Made by a program: the position numbers and the translations under genes. A DNA stretch of 64,000 nucleotides from contig CBDFLN010000001.1 in assembly GCA_965249215.1 (NCBI GenBank), positions 186,001 to 250,000 on the forward strand. Reading direction: 5' to 3'. Position 1 is the stretch's first letter, and the number at the start of each line of letters is the position of its first letter. Under the pieces are notes generated by a model. The model was not told the origin of the DNA and did no database searches. It saw only the letters and a list, made by a program, of their open reading frames with translations. Origin of the DNA: G963667675 sp965249215. GTDB taxonomy: Bacteria > Chloroflexota > Dehalococcoidia > Lucifugimonadales > UBA3495. This document shows positions 46,401-53,633 of this stretch, one piece after another.

Positions 46401-47203
46401 CCACCGGCCTGACGGCCGCAACTGGAAGCGGAGTGGGAGAGCTTGATCTATCGTGGACTGCGCCGTCGGACACCGGAGTCCTCAACGGCGCCGACCCGGC
46501 CGCAGTCACCGGGTACCAGTACCGCCTGGCGGAGTCGAGCGGCGCACTGCCGTCGGCCCCGTGGACTACCGCGGGGACGGCAACGAACTATACCGTATCT
46601 GGCCTAGCGGGAGGAACGGCTTACTATTTCCAAGTGCGGGCTCTGAACGGCGTGACACCCGAAGGCGAGGCCTCCACGGAGGCTAGCGGTCCAGACGCGG
46701 CCACCGGCACCCCGGCGCCACCTCTCACCCCGGCGTCGGACGAAGGGGCAGACGACAACCCCGGTGGTCCCGCCACTGGCCAGAACTCCGATGACAACCC
46801 ACAGCCACCGAGCGGCGAGGTCGGAGCGCCGCAGGAGAAAATCACTCCAACTCCAGTGCCGACGCCCTCAGTCACGCCTACGCCGACACCCGCCTTTACC
46901 CCTACCTCGACGCCACAACCAACTGTGGCGCCAAACACTACACCCTCGCCGACGACTAATCGCCGGCCGGAGCCTGTCCCGACATCGACCCCCGGTGCAA
47001 AGGCCGGGCCAACGGCAACTTTCGCGCCAACTGCAGCGCCTTCACCGACGGTGGTTGCGCCGGCTCCGACGCAGGCGCGTGGGGCGCAAGAGGACGGCAA
47101 CTTGCCCGCATGGGTGTGGCTGGTCATCGGGATAGCCGCTCTGGCCACTGTTGCCGCTGGGGCCTACGCGCTTTACCGCAAGGGCGGCAAGAACAACCAT
47201 TAA
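37451..47203 (+). CDS. Giant modular surface protein (GLUG, Calx-beta, Fn3, cadherin-like repeats; C-terminal membrane anchor)
   Basis: 3250 residues. An N-terminal signal peptide (core LAGALVLLAPGALGA) is followed by several Ca2+-loop DxDGDG motifs (DSDGDGLIQ, DLDTDGDGTADDGD) and a GLUG-repeat region (about residues 215-455) with repeated RVGGLVG and YATGTVS units. Then one Fn3 unit and ten Calx-beta domains (start motif SIADAEG/SIDDATG, end GTATGTITDDD), each followed by an Fn3 domain ending YYFQVRALNGVTPEG. Three cadherin-like beta-sandwich (PF12733) insertions start near residues 835, 2005 and 2318. A Pro/Thr stalk (about 3080-3214) precedes one membrane helix (VWLVIGIAALATVAAGAYAL) and YRKGGKNNH. 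The start is GTG 37451 or TTG 37517. It is likely a calcium-stiffened adhesin. Adjacent units are nearly identical at DNA level. Confidence 0.85.
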   Translation: MRRRRSLRRPLGCAKRRGRCCLLKRSPNNRLGGHPPACILHLAAKALAGALVLLAPGALGAAHFLPLTPTATTLAASLAAEPMTSPPGVVDYDEAQPGSDSHGDGTVTLQRLATRLADTTLSNHDSDGDGLIQITTVEQLNAVRYDLDGNGTAEDDDSTEGVDEAAAYAAAFPVASDGSVCPEGTSCAGYELMNDLDLDTDGDGTADDGDTYWNNGAGWQPIGVLNAGFAATFEGNGRSINNLFIDRSEQDHMGLFGLVGEDAEIRNVALVDLSVTGSRYVGGLVGQLKESTVSGASTAGTVAGNRGRIGGLVGDGQNSIIEDSRSSATVTAMGSSGRAGGLVGELQKTGSEGGVKSVVRRSYATGTVSSNQSRVGGLVGNLHQQNTPSALVVASYATGAVSGSGSVGGLVGRSSGEVRASYATGAVSGDNKTGGLVGDNRGAVTASYFDTDTSEQTDAAQGKTTAELQAPTGYETPADNIYAQWNVDLDGDDTNDDPWDFGAGFQYPVLKVDGLDDDTTATWQEFGGQLRARLVVSVNATATSVTLNWTAPAQTDYPGAPTITYQVYRDGTPIGAAQAGLTYTDAGLTAGFTHVYRVDVLLNGEPVRGSNAAAAPPSLSVSIADAEGVEGGNLSFTVTKTGAGAVSLNWTASIGESDTAAITDLGATTSGTVDVAASDTTKIFTVAAAQDTVDEDNETFTVTLSATAGMPNVTDGTATGTITDDDESAGAPTGLTASTGSGQGEIDLSWTAPSDTGVLNGTDPAAITGYQYRRAESSAGLDSAAWTAAETATNFTVTGLTGGTTYHFQVRALNGVTPGGAASNEDSATTRALSSDANLSALVISLGTLSPEFAAAKTAYTAAVANSVASLAVTPTAADSNATIAANGSAVTSGSPSEAIALTIGPNIIKVVVTAEDGTKKTYTITATRAGPSISIADAEGAEGGNVSFTVTKTGAGAVSLNWTASIEESDTAATADLGTTTSGAVEFAYSDTGKTFTVQTVQDAMDENDETFTVTLSATAGMPNVTDGTATGTITDDDESAGAPTGLTASTGSGQGEIDLSWTAPSDTGVLNGTDPASITGYQYRRAESNAGLASAVWNSAGNTTAFTVTDLTGGTTYHFQVRALNGVTPGGAASNEDSAAAKALPGISIADAEGAEGGNISFTVTKTGAGAVSLNWTASIGESDTATSADLGPTTSGTVAFNASDASKTFTVETVQDVMDEIDETFAVTLTVASGPASLSVPTAAGAITDDDESVGAPTGLMAMAGTNGGEVDLVWTAPSDTGVLNGADPAAITGYQYRQSESSLGLDSAAWQNAGTATTYTVTALTGGTTYYFQVRALNGVTPEGAASNEDSATAKALPGISIADAGGLEGGNLSFTVTKTGTGSVSLNWTASIGESDTAATADLGATTSGTVEFAASDTTKTFTVAAAQDAIDENDETFTVTLSATAGMPNVTDGTATGTITDDDESAGAPTGLTASTGSGQGEIDLSWIAPSDTGVLNGADPAAITGYQYRRAESSAGLPSAAWTDAGTATTYTVTGLTGGTTYYFQVRALNGVTPEGEVSAEDSAAAKALPGISIADAEGAEAGNVSFTVTKTGAGAVSLNWTASIEESDTAAAADLGTTTSGAVEFAASDTTKTFTVAAAQDTMDENDETFTVTLTATAGMPNVTDGTATGTITDDDESAGAPTSLMASTGSGEGEIDLVWTAPSDTGVLNGTDPAAITGYQYRQSESSAGLASAVWNSAGNTTAFTVTDLTGGTTFHFQVRALNGVTPGGAASIEDSATTKALPGISIADAEGAEGGNVSFTVTKTGAGAVSLNWTASIGESDTATSADLGATTSGTVAFTASDTTKTFTVAAAQDAVDEDNETFTVTLTATSGTPNVTDGTATGTITDDDKSAGAPTGLTASTGSGEGEIDLSWTAPSDTGVLNGIDPAAITGYQYRRAESSAELASAAWQNAGTATTYTVTGLTGGTTYYFQVRALNGVTPGGAASIEDSATTSAPSSDANLVALVISHGTLSPDFISSETAYTATVDNNVDSLTVTPTAADSNATIAVNDSAVASSSVSGAIGLDVGPNVIDVAVTSEDGMVKRYTITVTRTGPSLSVADAAGGEGGKVIFTVSKTGEGAVTLHWTASFGGSDTATSADLGPTTSGTVAFNASDASKTFTVETVQDVMDEIDETFTVTLTVASGPASLSIPTAAGAITDDDESAGAPTGLTASTGSGQGEIDLSWTAPSDTGVLNGTDPATITGYEYRQSESSLGLDSAAWQNAGTATTYTVTGLTGGTTYYFQVRALNGVTPEGEVSAEDSATAKATSSNANLSGLEISLGTLSPGFAAEETEYTVTLANLVTSITVTPTAADSNATIAVNGSAVPSGASSGPIALRVGANVAGVIVTAEDGTEKKYTISVRRAEPSTPLHVTPNVPSSHSTDAPDPSTSLAMADANGIEGSDLTFTVNKRGAGAVSLNWTASIEQSDTARTEDLGAVTSGTVAFNASENSKTFTVATAQDAMDENNETFTVTLTVTSGTAKVAGGTAAGTITDDDQAAGAPIGLTASTGSGEGEIDLSWNKPSNTGVLNGADPAAVTSYQYRLAESSGALPSALWTTAGTATHLTATGLTAGTTYYFQVRALNGVTPEGAASDEASAGAKALPAVSIDDATGVEGSGVSFTVSKKGAGAVSLNWTASIGEPDTAAIADLGATTSGTVPFADSDTSKTFTVATAQDSIDENNETFTVTLTVTSGTARVADGTATGTITDDDQAAGAPIGLTASPGSGESEIHLSWNNPSNTGVLNGADPAAVTSYEYRLAESSGALLSAPWTTAGTATHLTATELTAGTTYYFQVRALNGVTPEGAASDEASAGAKALPAVSIDDATGVEGSGVSFTVSKTGVGVVTLEWTASIGEPDTAAIADLGATTSGSVAFADSNTSKTFTVATAQDASDEDDETFSVTLIVTSGTAIVTNGTATGTITDDDRAAGAPTGLTAATGSGVGELDLSWTAPSDTGVLNGADPAAVTGYQYRLAESSGALPSAPWTTAGTATNYTVSGLAGGTAYYFQVRALNGVTPEGEASTEASGPDAATGTPAPPLTPASDEGADDNPGGPATGQNSDDNPQPPSGEVGAPQEKITPTPVPTPSVTPTPTPAFTPTSTPQPTVAPNTTPSPTTNRRPEPVPTSTPGAKAGPTATFAPTAAPSPTVVAPAPTQARGAQEDGNLPAWVWLVIGIAALATVAAGAYALYRKGGKNNH
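39301..46690 (+). repeat. Intragenic tandem repeat array: ten Calx-beta plus Fn3 units
   Basis: Units of roughly 640 bp, long stretches nearly identical between copies. Units start near 39301, 40240, 40890, 41535, 42170, 42825, 43765, 44775, 45410 and 46060. The first six and the last three form two sub-families (SIADAEG versus SIDDATG starts). This suggests recent duplication and gene conversion. Confidence 0.85.
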
Positions 47204-47312
47204 GCGAGTTCGGGCGCCTTTTCCGCTCCCCACTGGACTCACAACAGTCCCAAGATGCCTGGTTCTGGGATGGCGCAGTGTCCCTGGCCGGGGCAGCTCT
47301 GGCCTCTGGGAC

Positions 47313-47960
47313 TTAGGACGCGCTGGCGCTCTTTCCTTCACTCCGTGGGACCATTCGATTCTTCACCATTATCAGGAATTTCGCGCCCCCGAAAATAAGT
47401 CGCAAAGCAAACTCCGCGGCAATGAGGAACCCCAGATAATAGAGGATAATCTCCCTGTGGTCGGTAACCTCTTTCAGGATATCCAGGGAGTCTGAAATAG
47501 TGAAGAAGGACGCATCAATAAGGAAGATGGCCAGGACTGCGAATGGCAGGATCTTGGCTAGGTCTCTGGACAAATCTTCGTCGTAATACGCCACAACCCG
47601 AATCGCGGTGACGGTTGCCAGGGCCATTTGCAGGATTTCCGCGAACGATTGCTCCTTGGAAAGGAAGGCCAGTATCAAGGTCAGGACACCGAACCAGAGG
47701 AACGCGAAGATGGGAAACAGGATGATGTACTTACATGTGTACAAGATGACCTGAAGGAAGGCCCGCACCCATCGATACCTCGACTCCTCGTACTTCGACA
47801 GGTCCAATTCAAACATGTCCCGGGAAGCAACGAACCGGTAGAACTTAAAGACGGCAAAGGCGTAAACTGCCATGCCGAGAACGAAGATTGCAACGGGCTG
47901 CAGCAAGTCGACGGCATCGTAAATGTCCAGACCGTTGGGGAAGACGTCGTTGATTCCCAT
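47313..47960 (-). CDS. Multi-pass membrane protein, unknown
   Basis: 215 residues with about five hydrophobic segments: LLQPVAIFVLGMAVYAFAVF, YIILFPIFAFLWFGVLTLILAFL, a shorter ILQMALATVTAIRVV, KILPFAVLAIFLIDASFF and ILYYLGFLIAAEFALRLIF. The tail is basic. The spacing resembles small uncharacterised channel-like proteins, but no family signature is certain. Convergent with the giant protein gene, 109 bp between stops. Confidence 0.65.
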   Translation of the reverse strand: MGINDVFPNGLDIYDAVDLLQPVAIFVLGMAVYAFAVFKFYRFVASRDMFELDLSKYEESRYRWVRAFLQVILYTCKYIILFPIFAFLWFGVLTLILAFLSKEQSFAEILQMALATVTAIRVVAYYDEDLSRDLAKILPFAVLAIFLIDASFFTISDSLDILKEVTDHREIILYYLGFLIAAEFALRLIFGGAKFLIMVKNRMVPRSEGKSASAS

Positions 47961-48228
47961 AAGCCTCGTCTCTCATAGCGGGAGGAGCAGCCTTAGATAG
48001 GGCGCTGCGGTGTGTCCGGCAGGTCCGGCGCCGCCGATTGCCGGGCAGAGTAAGAGGAACCCTGTACGCTTACCTGACTCTCACCACCCAGAATTATGAA
48101 CGATAGGCATCGGCGATGCAACGCTGAAGTACGGCGGTTCGCGGCGATTGTCTCCCTGGGCCCTGCAGGTCGCCGTCCGTACCGGCGGCAGTCTTTTCCC
48201 ACCGCGACAACCATCTTAAGCAGGCTGG

Positions 48229-50091
48229 TCAGTCTGTCGTCCGGTCCACCTCATCGCCGCCCTGGGCGCGGGCGGAATCGGCCGGGGAGGACGGGTCGTC
48301 TCCGCCGGGAAAGGTCTGGCTGAACAACTCTTTCAGGACGCGGTGGATTCGGAATGCGACCACTGCCACCGCCGCGACTATGGCCGTCACCATAAGTATG
48401 GGCAATGGAGCGCTGAAGCTCCCCAGCGCCACCAGGCGAGAGACCAAGGGGATAGACCACACCCCCGGAATGACCAGGATCGGCAGAAGGGCCGTATCGC
48501 GAAAGACGGCCCGGAGATTGCCCTGGGTCCAACTGTCGGCGATCCCCAAATAGCTGGGGAGCCTGTATTCCACCAAGGCGTCGGCCAGGGTCCGCAACGA
48601 CCGCCACATGGCGATTCCGGGGGGAATGCAAAGGGCCAAGACTGTTCCCCCGATGATCAAGCCCAACATGCTCTCGCTCAAATGGACAATCTCGGACAAC
48701 TGTGTGGTAAAGCGCACGCTGCCGGTGCCCAACACCAGGAAGAGTGCGATGATTCCCAGGTCGAGCAGTATGGCGCGGCTGCTTCGCTGTATTTGCTTGG
48801 CCCGGCTGCTATTGAACTGGAAGGCGCTGCGCAGGGTGGCAAGAGCTAGCCCCATGTCCCTGCCGTACCGCTGCAACAGCCTGGGCGACCGGCGCTCCGC
48901 GAACCTGGCAAACGCATCCGAGGAACGGAATATCACCGGATACAAGAGCGCGGTTATGGCAGTCACGCCCGTGACCACCGGGTACATGAAGGCTCCGAGA
49001 GCTCCGAAATCGGCCCCGGTCTTGACCATGGCCAGGGAGAACTCGCCCATTTGCGGCATCCCAAACCCCACGCTCAGGGAAACCCGCCCGCTTTGCCCGG
49101 TGAGGAAGGTGGCCATGGTATCGGAGATTATCTTCCCGAGTACGAACACCGCGGTAACCACCAACGTGGGGACTATGTAGTCGTCCATTAAAGACACATC
49201 GATGAGCATTCCAATGGAGACAAAGAATATAGCGGCGAACATAGTCCGAACGGGCCGCATAGTCCGTTCCATTTCCTCGGCGTGGTGAGAGTCGCCTAAA
49301 ACGGCGCCGATCAGGAACGCCCCGGCTGCGCCCGATAAGCCCAATTGCTCGGCTGTCAACGCCAAGCCGAAGCACAGGGTCAACCCTACGATAAGCAGGG
49401 TCTCCTCCGACCGGAAGCGGTTGAGAATATTGGCCAGCTTTTCCGCCAGGAACGCCCCAAGGACCAGGGCTAGCACAGAGAAAGAGACCAGCTTCAGTAG
49501 CAGTGTTCCGACGCTGCGCACGTCGGTGCCTTCTGCGGTGGCAATACCTGCCAGCACCGTCAGAAGTATGACCGCAGCGAAGTCTTCGACCACCAATATC
49601 CCAACGATCAACCGTCCGCGCGTCTCCAGGAGCTGTTCGGACTCCCGGAGCATGGTCATCAATATGGCGGAACTGCTGATGCACAGGGCAGAGCCCAGGA
49701 AGACCGCGTTGATGTCGCTCCACCCCATCAGGATTGCAATTTCAAACCCAAGGGCGAACATGACCGCCATCTCTATGGAGGCGATGACGATGACAGCGCC
49801 GCCCACGTCCCGAATGCGCCTCCACCCCAGTTCCAGGCCAATGCCGAAGAGAAGCAGCACCAGTCCCAGGTCTGCTAACAGCCTTATCGTCTCTGAGTTT
49901 TCAACAGCCCCCAGGGCCGACGGCCCGACCAGGGCGCCGGACGCCAGGTATCCCAGCACTGTGGGCAGCTTGACCCACCGGCACAACACCAGGGCCAGGC
50001 CTGCCACTGCCATGATGATTGCAAAATCACGGAGCAGGCGGGGCTCGGCGTTGCCGCCGGCCTGGGCGATGATTGAACTTACAACGTCCAT
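48229..50091 (-). CDS. CPA2-family cation:proton antiporter (Kef/NapA-like)
   Basis: 620 residues. About 12 helices in the antiporter core: LPTVLGYLASGALVGPSAL, DLGLVLLLFGIGLELGWRR, AVFLGSALCISSSAILMTML, VGILVVEDFAAVILLTVLA (the VEDF motif), LSGAAGAFLIGAVLGDS. The C-terminal 200 residues contain further helices (LLDLGIIALFLVLGTGSVRF, LGLIIGGTVLALCIPPGIAM, PILMVTAIVAAVAVVAF) instead of the TrkA-N/RCK domain found in KefB/KefC. It exchanges Na+ or K+ for H+ across the membrane. Without the nucleotide-binding domain, ligand gating must differ. Single gene, divergent from the epimerase. Confidence 0.9.
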   Translation of the reverse strand: MDVVSSIIAQAGGNAEPRLLRDFAIIMAVAGLALVLCRWVKLPTVLGYLASGALVGPSALGAVENSETIRLLADLGLVLLLFGIGLELGWRRIRDVGGAVIVIASIEMAVMFALGFEIAILMGWSDINAVFLGSALCISSSAILMTMLRESEQLLETRGRLIVGILVVEDFAAVILLTVLAGIATAEGTDVRSVGTLLLKLVSFSVLALVLGAFLAEKLANILNRFRSEETLLIVGLTLCFGLALTAEQLGLSGAAGAFLIGAVLGDSHHAEEMERTMRPVRTMFAAIFFVSIGMLIDVSLMDDYIVPTLVVTAVFVLGKIISDTMATFLTGQSGRVSLSVGFGMPQMGEFSLAMVKTGADFGALGAFMYPVVTGVTAITALLYPVIFRSSDAFARFAERRSPRLLQRYGRDMGLALATLRSAFQFNSSRAKQIQRSSRAILLDLGIIALFLVLGTGSVRFTTQLSEIVHLSESMLGLIIGGTVLALCIPPGIAMWRSLRTLADALVEYRLPSYLGIADSWTQGNLRAVFRDTALLPILVIPGVWSIPLVSRLVALGSFSAPLPILMVTAIVAAVAVVAFRIHRVLKELFSQTFPGGDDPSSPADSARAQGGDEVDRTTD

Positions 50092-50527
50092 GTCGTAATC
50101 TTCTCAAATGACCAAGACCCGGGCTCTGCAAGCCCTTGTCCGGCAACCGGTGAAAGCGGGACCGTTGGGGAGCCGGGGGACCAGCGGCCTGATGGAGGTG
50201 CGGCGAGCCCCCGAGGCGTCCGTCAGGCTACGTCCAGCCGGCGTCACCCTATCGTCTGGAAATGAAGGTGAAACCGGGATATTTCACAGGATAGCGTTTC
50301 CCCGTAGCTGCATCAATGGAAAAAGGCGCCCCGTTCAGCGAGAAGGATGTCAGGAATCCGGCTGGGCGATTGGGCCGCGGCCGGCAAGGCCGCCCAAAAC
50401 ATGCTTGGACTGATAGCATATCATCTGGGAGTTTCGATGGCCCGGCCAGGAAGCATCGGACCAGTGCGCGGCGCCGTACGTCGCCTATACACCGCGATGG
50501 CCGAACAGGCCCGGAAAGGCGGGTAAC
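50092..50527. other. 436-bp divergent intergenic region
   Basis: Lies between the antiporter (minus) and epimerase (plus) starts and must hold both promoters. GC-rich, with several short inverted repeats (for example GGCCGCGGCCGGCAAGGCCG near 50370-50395) but no gene or riboswitch that I can identify. Confidence 0.35.
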
Positions 50528-51508
50528 GTGTCTACTTTGGTGACCGGCGGAACGGGTTTCGTCGGCAGCAACATCGTCAAGGTCCTGGCCCAGCGGGGGC
50601 ACCAGGTGGTGTGCTTCGACCAGGTCCCGGCCGACAGCCTGGTGAAGGCCTACCATTCTGCCCACTCCTCGTCAATCACCTACGTTCAGGGAGACATCCT
50701 GGATCCCGGCGACTTGCAGCGTGCCGTCGCCGGACGGCAAGTCGCCAAGATCGTGCATGCCGCCGTTTTCACCGGCTTACGCCAGGACATCGAGCGGGAC
50801 CATAGCCGTTCCATCGTGGATATCAACGTAACCGGGACGGCCAACTTGCTGGGGTTGGCCATGGAGCAAAACATAGAGAGGTTTCTGTACGTCAGTTCCG
50901 GCTCGGTTTACGGCGAGGGACTGGACCCCGCCGGCGTCCTTCACGAGGAGAACCAGCTATACCCGCGTACTCTGTACGCTTTGACCAAATACGCCAGCGA
51001 ACTCCTCACCCGCCGCTTTGGGGAACTGCACGGGTTCTCCACGGTGAGCACACGCCTGAGCGCCCCCTATGGCCCCATAGAAAGGGTGACGGGCCACCGG
51101 GCTATAATGTCCGTTTTTTACGAATGGACCAGAGACGCCGTCCGCGGCGACCCCATCCGCGGCGGTGACCGCACCGCCGGCCGGGACTACACCTACGTAG
51201 CGGACACGGCTGAGGCCGTGTGCTCCATACTCGACGCTCCGTCTCTCACCCACAGCGAGTACAACGTGTCCTCGGGCAATATCCACACTCTCGAAGATAT
51301 CGCCCTGGCCCTGAAGGAAGTCAGGCCTGGGGTCCGGGTTGTCGACGACCCCACCTACGAGGTGCGGAGCCTGCGCCCCGACGCGGCCCGGGGGCCCATG
51401 GACACGACGCGCCTGCGAGGGGACCTGGGTTTCGAGCCGGTCTATGACCTCGTCTCGGGCATCAGGGAGTACCTGGCGTGGCGGGAGACATCGGGCTTTC
51501 GCGACTAA
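50528..51508 (+). CDS. NAD-dependent epimerase/dehydratase (extended SDR)
   Basis: 326 residues. NAD-binding motif TGGTGFVGSNIVK at the N-terminus, YVQGDILD, then IVHAAVFTG, catalytic Ser in YVSSGSVYGE, and the YxxxK pair in LYALTKYASELL. GRDYTYVADTAEAV and YNVSSGNIHTLEDIAL are typical of UDP-sugar epimerases and dehydratases. The substrate is not determined. GTG start with GGCGGG upstream. The 3' end overlaps the convergent methyltransferase remnant by 47 bp. Confidence 0.9.
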   Translation: MSTLVTGGTGFVGSNIVKVLAQRGHQVVCFDQVPADSLVKAYHSAHSSSITYVQGDILDPGDLQRAVAGRQVAKIVHAAVFTGLRQDIERDHSRSIVDINVTGTANLLGLAMEQNIERFLYVSSGSVYGEGLDPAGVLHEENQLYPRTLYALTKYASELLTRRFGELHGFSTVSTRLSAPYGPIERVTGHRAIMSVFYEWTRDAVRGDPIRGGDRTAGRDYTYVADTAEAVCSILDAPSLTHSEYNVSSGNIHTLEDIALALKEVRPGVRVVDDPTYEVRSLRPDAARGPMDTTRLRGDLGFEPVYDLVSGIREYLAWRETSGFRD

Positions 51509-52311
51509 CTTCTCTCCCGCCGCGGCAAAGATCGTCAGAACTCCGTTTCGAGCCGGGGCCTCGCAACACGGCGCGGAACAAAGTCTCGCCGCAACCGTCG
51601 CTGTCGCCGGGAAGGGGCATCACATCCGGATCGAACCCCGCCTCCTCCAGGAGCCGCATCCATGTCGCAATTGGAAATAGCCCGCTGAGGTGGAGGTCCT
51701 CCGCCACCAGCGTGACGCCGTTCTCGACGACAGTGTAGACGAACAAGGACTCTATGATCGTATCGGTGGGACCGGGCTCCCTGAGACGTTCTTCAACGGT
51801 GGCCGGTATGCCGTCCGGTTGGGAGGGTCTCCCCGGCCAGCGGATGAGCCTGGGACTAAATGTGTTCCGCACCAGGTCCGGGGCTGCCAGGAAGACCACT
51901 CCCGGCCGCAAGTAGGCGCGGGCAGTTGCAAAGACGGCTCGCAGATCATATTAGGTGAGCATGTATGAAATGGCGTCGTGGGCCAGGGCGGCGTCGAATT
52001 TTCCAGGGAGACGGACGGAGCGCGTGTCCCCCAGGTGGTGCTCAACGCCGGGATTGAGCTTCCGGGAAAGGGCGGGCATGCGGGGCGACAGGTCTACGGC
52101 CGCGGCCTTGAAGTCGCCGGTCAGGTGAGACAGCAAGTGTCCCCCGCCGCAGCCCAACTCCAATATGCTGCGCCCGTCCGGGGCCCAACCGGCCGCGCAG
52201 GGCGGAGCGCCGGTGCTCCGCTTCCTCGGCGTAGCCCTCCGGCGGGCTTATCACGGGCCGAAGGTGAGCGAATTCGCTGTACAGCCGGAGGCTATTTTGC
52301 TCAGGGGTCAC
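51462..52311 (-). pseudogene. Decayed class I SAM-dependent methyltransferase
   Basis: The start (MTPEQNSLRLYSEFAHLRPV) lies at 52311. The frame then shifts around 52165-52180 into LELGCGGGHLLSHL (SAM motif I), which continues to VEHHLGDTRSVRLPGKFDAA and AHDAISYMLT. An in-frame TAA at about 51954 follows, where related proteins have Glu or Asp. Beyond the stop the same frame resumes YDLRAVFATARAYLRPGVVFLAAPD and ends with FPIATWMRLLEEAGFD. A frameshift plus a nonsense change in 280 codons indicates real decay rather than one read error. Confidence 0.8.
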
Positions 52312-52487
52312 TTAACTCCCCATGGCCTTGAATGGTATGCCAGTTGGCCTGGTTCAGGTCGTGCCCGCCGGTGGGTTCAAGGCGGCCGCGCACAACACCT
52401 TGTCTTGTATAGGCCCAAGGGTTGGGATATGCTCCAGACAGTATACGTCCCGATAACTTGGCGGGCATAACATCTATGGGGGTCTTC

Positions 52488-53291
52488 ATGGGCTACGAAG
52501 CGCTAATTTTGGAGAAAACGGGCCACGTGGCCATTCTAACCCTGAGCCGCCCCGAGAAGCTGAACGCCTTTGACCGGCAGCTCAGCGGCGAGTTCCACGC
52601 CGCTTTGGATGAGGTGGAAGGAGAGTTCCCAGACATCCGCGTGCTGGTGCTTACCGGAGCCGGCCGGGGTTTTTGCTCGGGAGCCGACGTAAGCATCCTG
52701 GCCGAAGACCGGCCCCCCGACCAATCGTCCCGTCAGCAGAACAACAAAGCCGGGGCCGTTTCCAGCGTAATTGCTCTAGCCCCGCGTCTGCCGCGGCTGC
52801 CGCAGCCCGTCATCGCGGCGGTAAACGGGGTGGCGGCCGGCGCCGGGTTGGCAATAGCCCTGGCCAGCGACATAAGGGTCGCCTCCGACCAAGCCCGGTT
52901 CTCCTCCATTTTCATCAAGCGGGCGATGGTCCCCGACAACTGCGCTTCTTATCTTCTTCCATCTCTGGTCGGATGGGGAGTTGCCGCGGAGATGGCCCTT
53001 ACCGGCCGCGTGTACGACGCCCAGTGGGCCCTTCAGACTGGCTTGGTCAACAAGGTGGTGCCCGCCCAACAGCTGATGGACGAGGCCTTGACCCTAGCCG
53101 AGGAGATTGCCTCGAACCCGCCCTTGGCGGTACGCTCCACCAAGCAACTGTTAATAAGTCACATGCCCGACTTGGACCGGATCGCTCGACAGGAATATGC
53201 AGCAAACGAGCCGTCCAACGGCAGCGAGGACCGGAGGGAAGCGGTTATGGCCTTCCTTGAGAAACGCCAACCGGTGTACCGGGGCAGGTGA
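52488..53291 (+). CDS. Enoyl-CoA hydratase/isomerase family protein
   Basis: About 267 residues from ATG 52488, which is preceded by GGGGG; ATG 52476 is an alternative. Crotonase fold: VAILTLSRPEKLNAFD, VLTGAGRGFCSGADVSIL (oxyanion hole Gly and first catalytic region), VIAAVNGVAAGAGLAIALAS, FSSIFIKRAMVPDNCASYLL, GRVYDAQWALQTGLVNKVVP. In place of the usual catalytic Glu of hydratases, the second site has PDNCASYLLP, so hydration is uncertain and isomerase or hydrolase activity is possible. C-terminus EKRQPVYRGR is typical. Single gene. Confidence 0.92.
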   Translation: MGYEALILEKTGHVAILTLSRPEKLNAFDRQLSGEFHAALDEVEGEFPDIRVLVLTGAGRGFCSGADVSILAEDRPPDQSSRQQNNKAGAVSSVIALAPRLPRLPQPVIAAVNGVAAGAGLAIALASDIRVASDQARFSSIFIKRAMVPDNCASYLLPSLVGWGVAAEMALTGRVYDAQWALQTGLVNKVVPAQQLMDEALTLAEEIASNPPLAVRSTKQLLISHMPDLDRIARQEYAANEPSNGSEDRREAVMAFLEKRQPVYRGR

Positions 53292-53325
53292 CCTTAGTGG
53301 GCTTAGGTTGTTGGCCCTATTGGGC

Positions 53326-53354
53326 TTGACAATGACTAGTCTGACTAGTATACT
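53326..53354 (+). promoter_or_regulatory. Consensus promoter with repeat operator for the PIN toxin-antitoxin operon
   Basis: TTGACA (53326-53331), 17-bp spacer, TATACT (53349-53354). The -10 box ends 6 bp before the ATG, so the mRNA should be leaderless. The spacer contains TGACTAGT twice at a 9-bp step (53333-53340, 53342-53349), each with the palindrome ACTAGT, a likely antitoxin-binding site. Confidence 0.75.
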
Positions 53355-53360
53355 CGGCCC

Positions 53361-53633
53361 ATGGGAATAGTGTACTCGACATACGAAGCCAAAGCGCGTT
53401 TTTCGGAAGTCCTACGGCACGTCCGGGAAGGAAGAGCGGTGACCATCTCCTACCGGGGTGCGCCGGTGGCAGAGTTACGCCCTATAGCCCAATCGCCGGA
53501 GACTATAGAAGATAGGCTTGAAGAGCTCCGGAGGCTCGGGATTCTCCAGCCCGCCCACGGGCCGAAGCAGCCGTTCAAGCCGGTGGCACATATCCCCGGC
53601 GCCCTGGAACGCTTTCTTGCCGACCGGGAATAG
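53361..53633 (+). CDS. Type II antitoxin, Phd/YefM-like
   Basis: 90 residues. The N-terminal Phd/YefM DNA-binding fold is seen in YSTYEAKARFSEVLRHVREG, followed by VTISYRGAPVAELRPI. The C-terminal half (ETIEDRLEELRRLGILQPAH) should wrap the toxin. Leaderless start at ATG 53361. The stop TAG shares its G with the toxin's GTG start, so translation is coupled. It should repress its own promoter through the repeats at 53333-53349. Confidence 0.88.
   Translation: MGIVYSTYEAKARFSEVLRHVREGRAVTISYRGAPVAELRPIAQSPETIEDRLEELRRLGILQPAHGPKQPFKPVAHIPGALERFLADRE

Noticed and set aside
39301..46690. CRISPR-like or noncoding tandem repeats
   Set aside because: The repeats are in frame, about 640 bp long, and encode folded protein domains.
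50092..50527. Riboswitch before the antiporter or epimerase
   Set aside because: GC-rich pairings exist but no class-specific conserved core was recognised.
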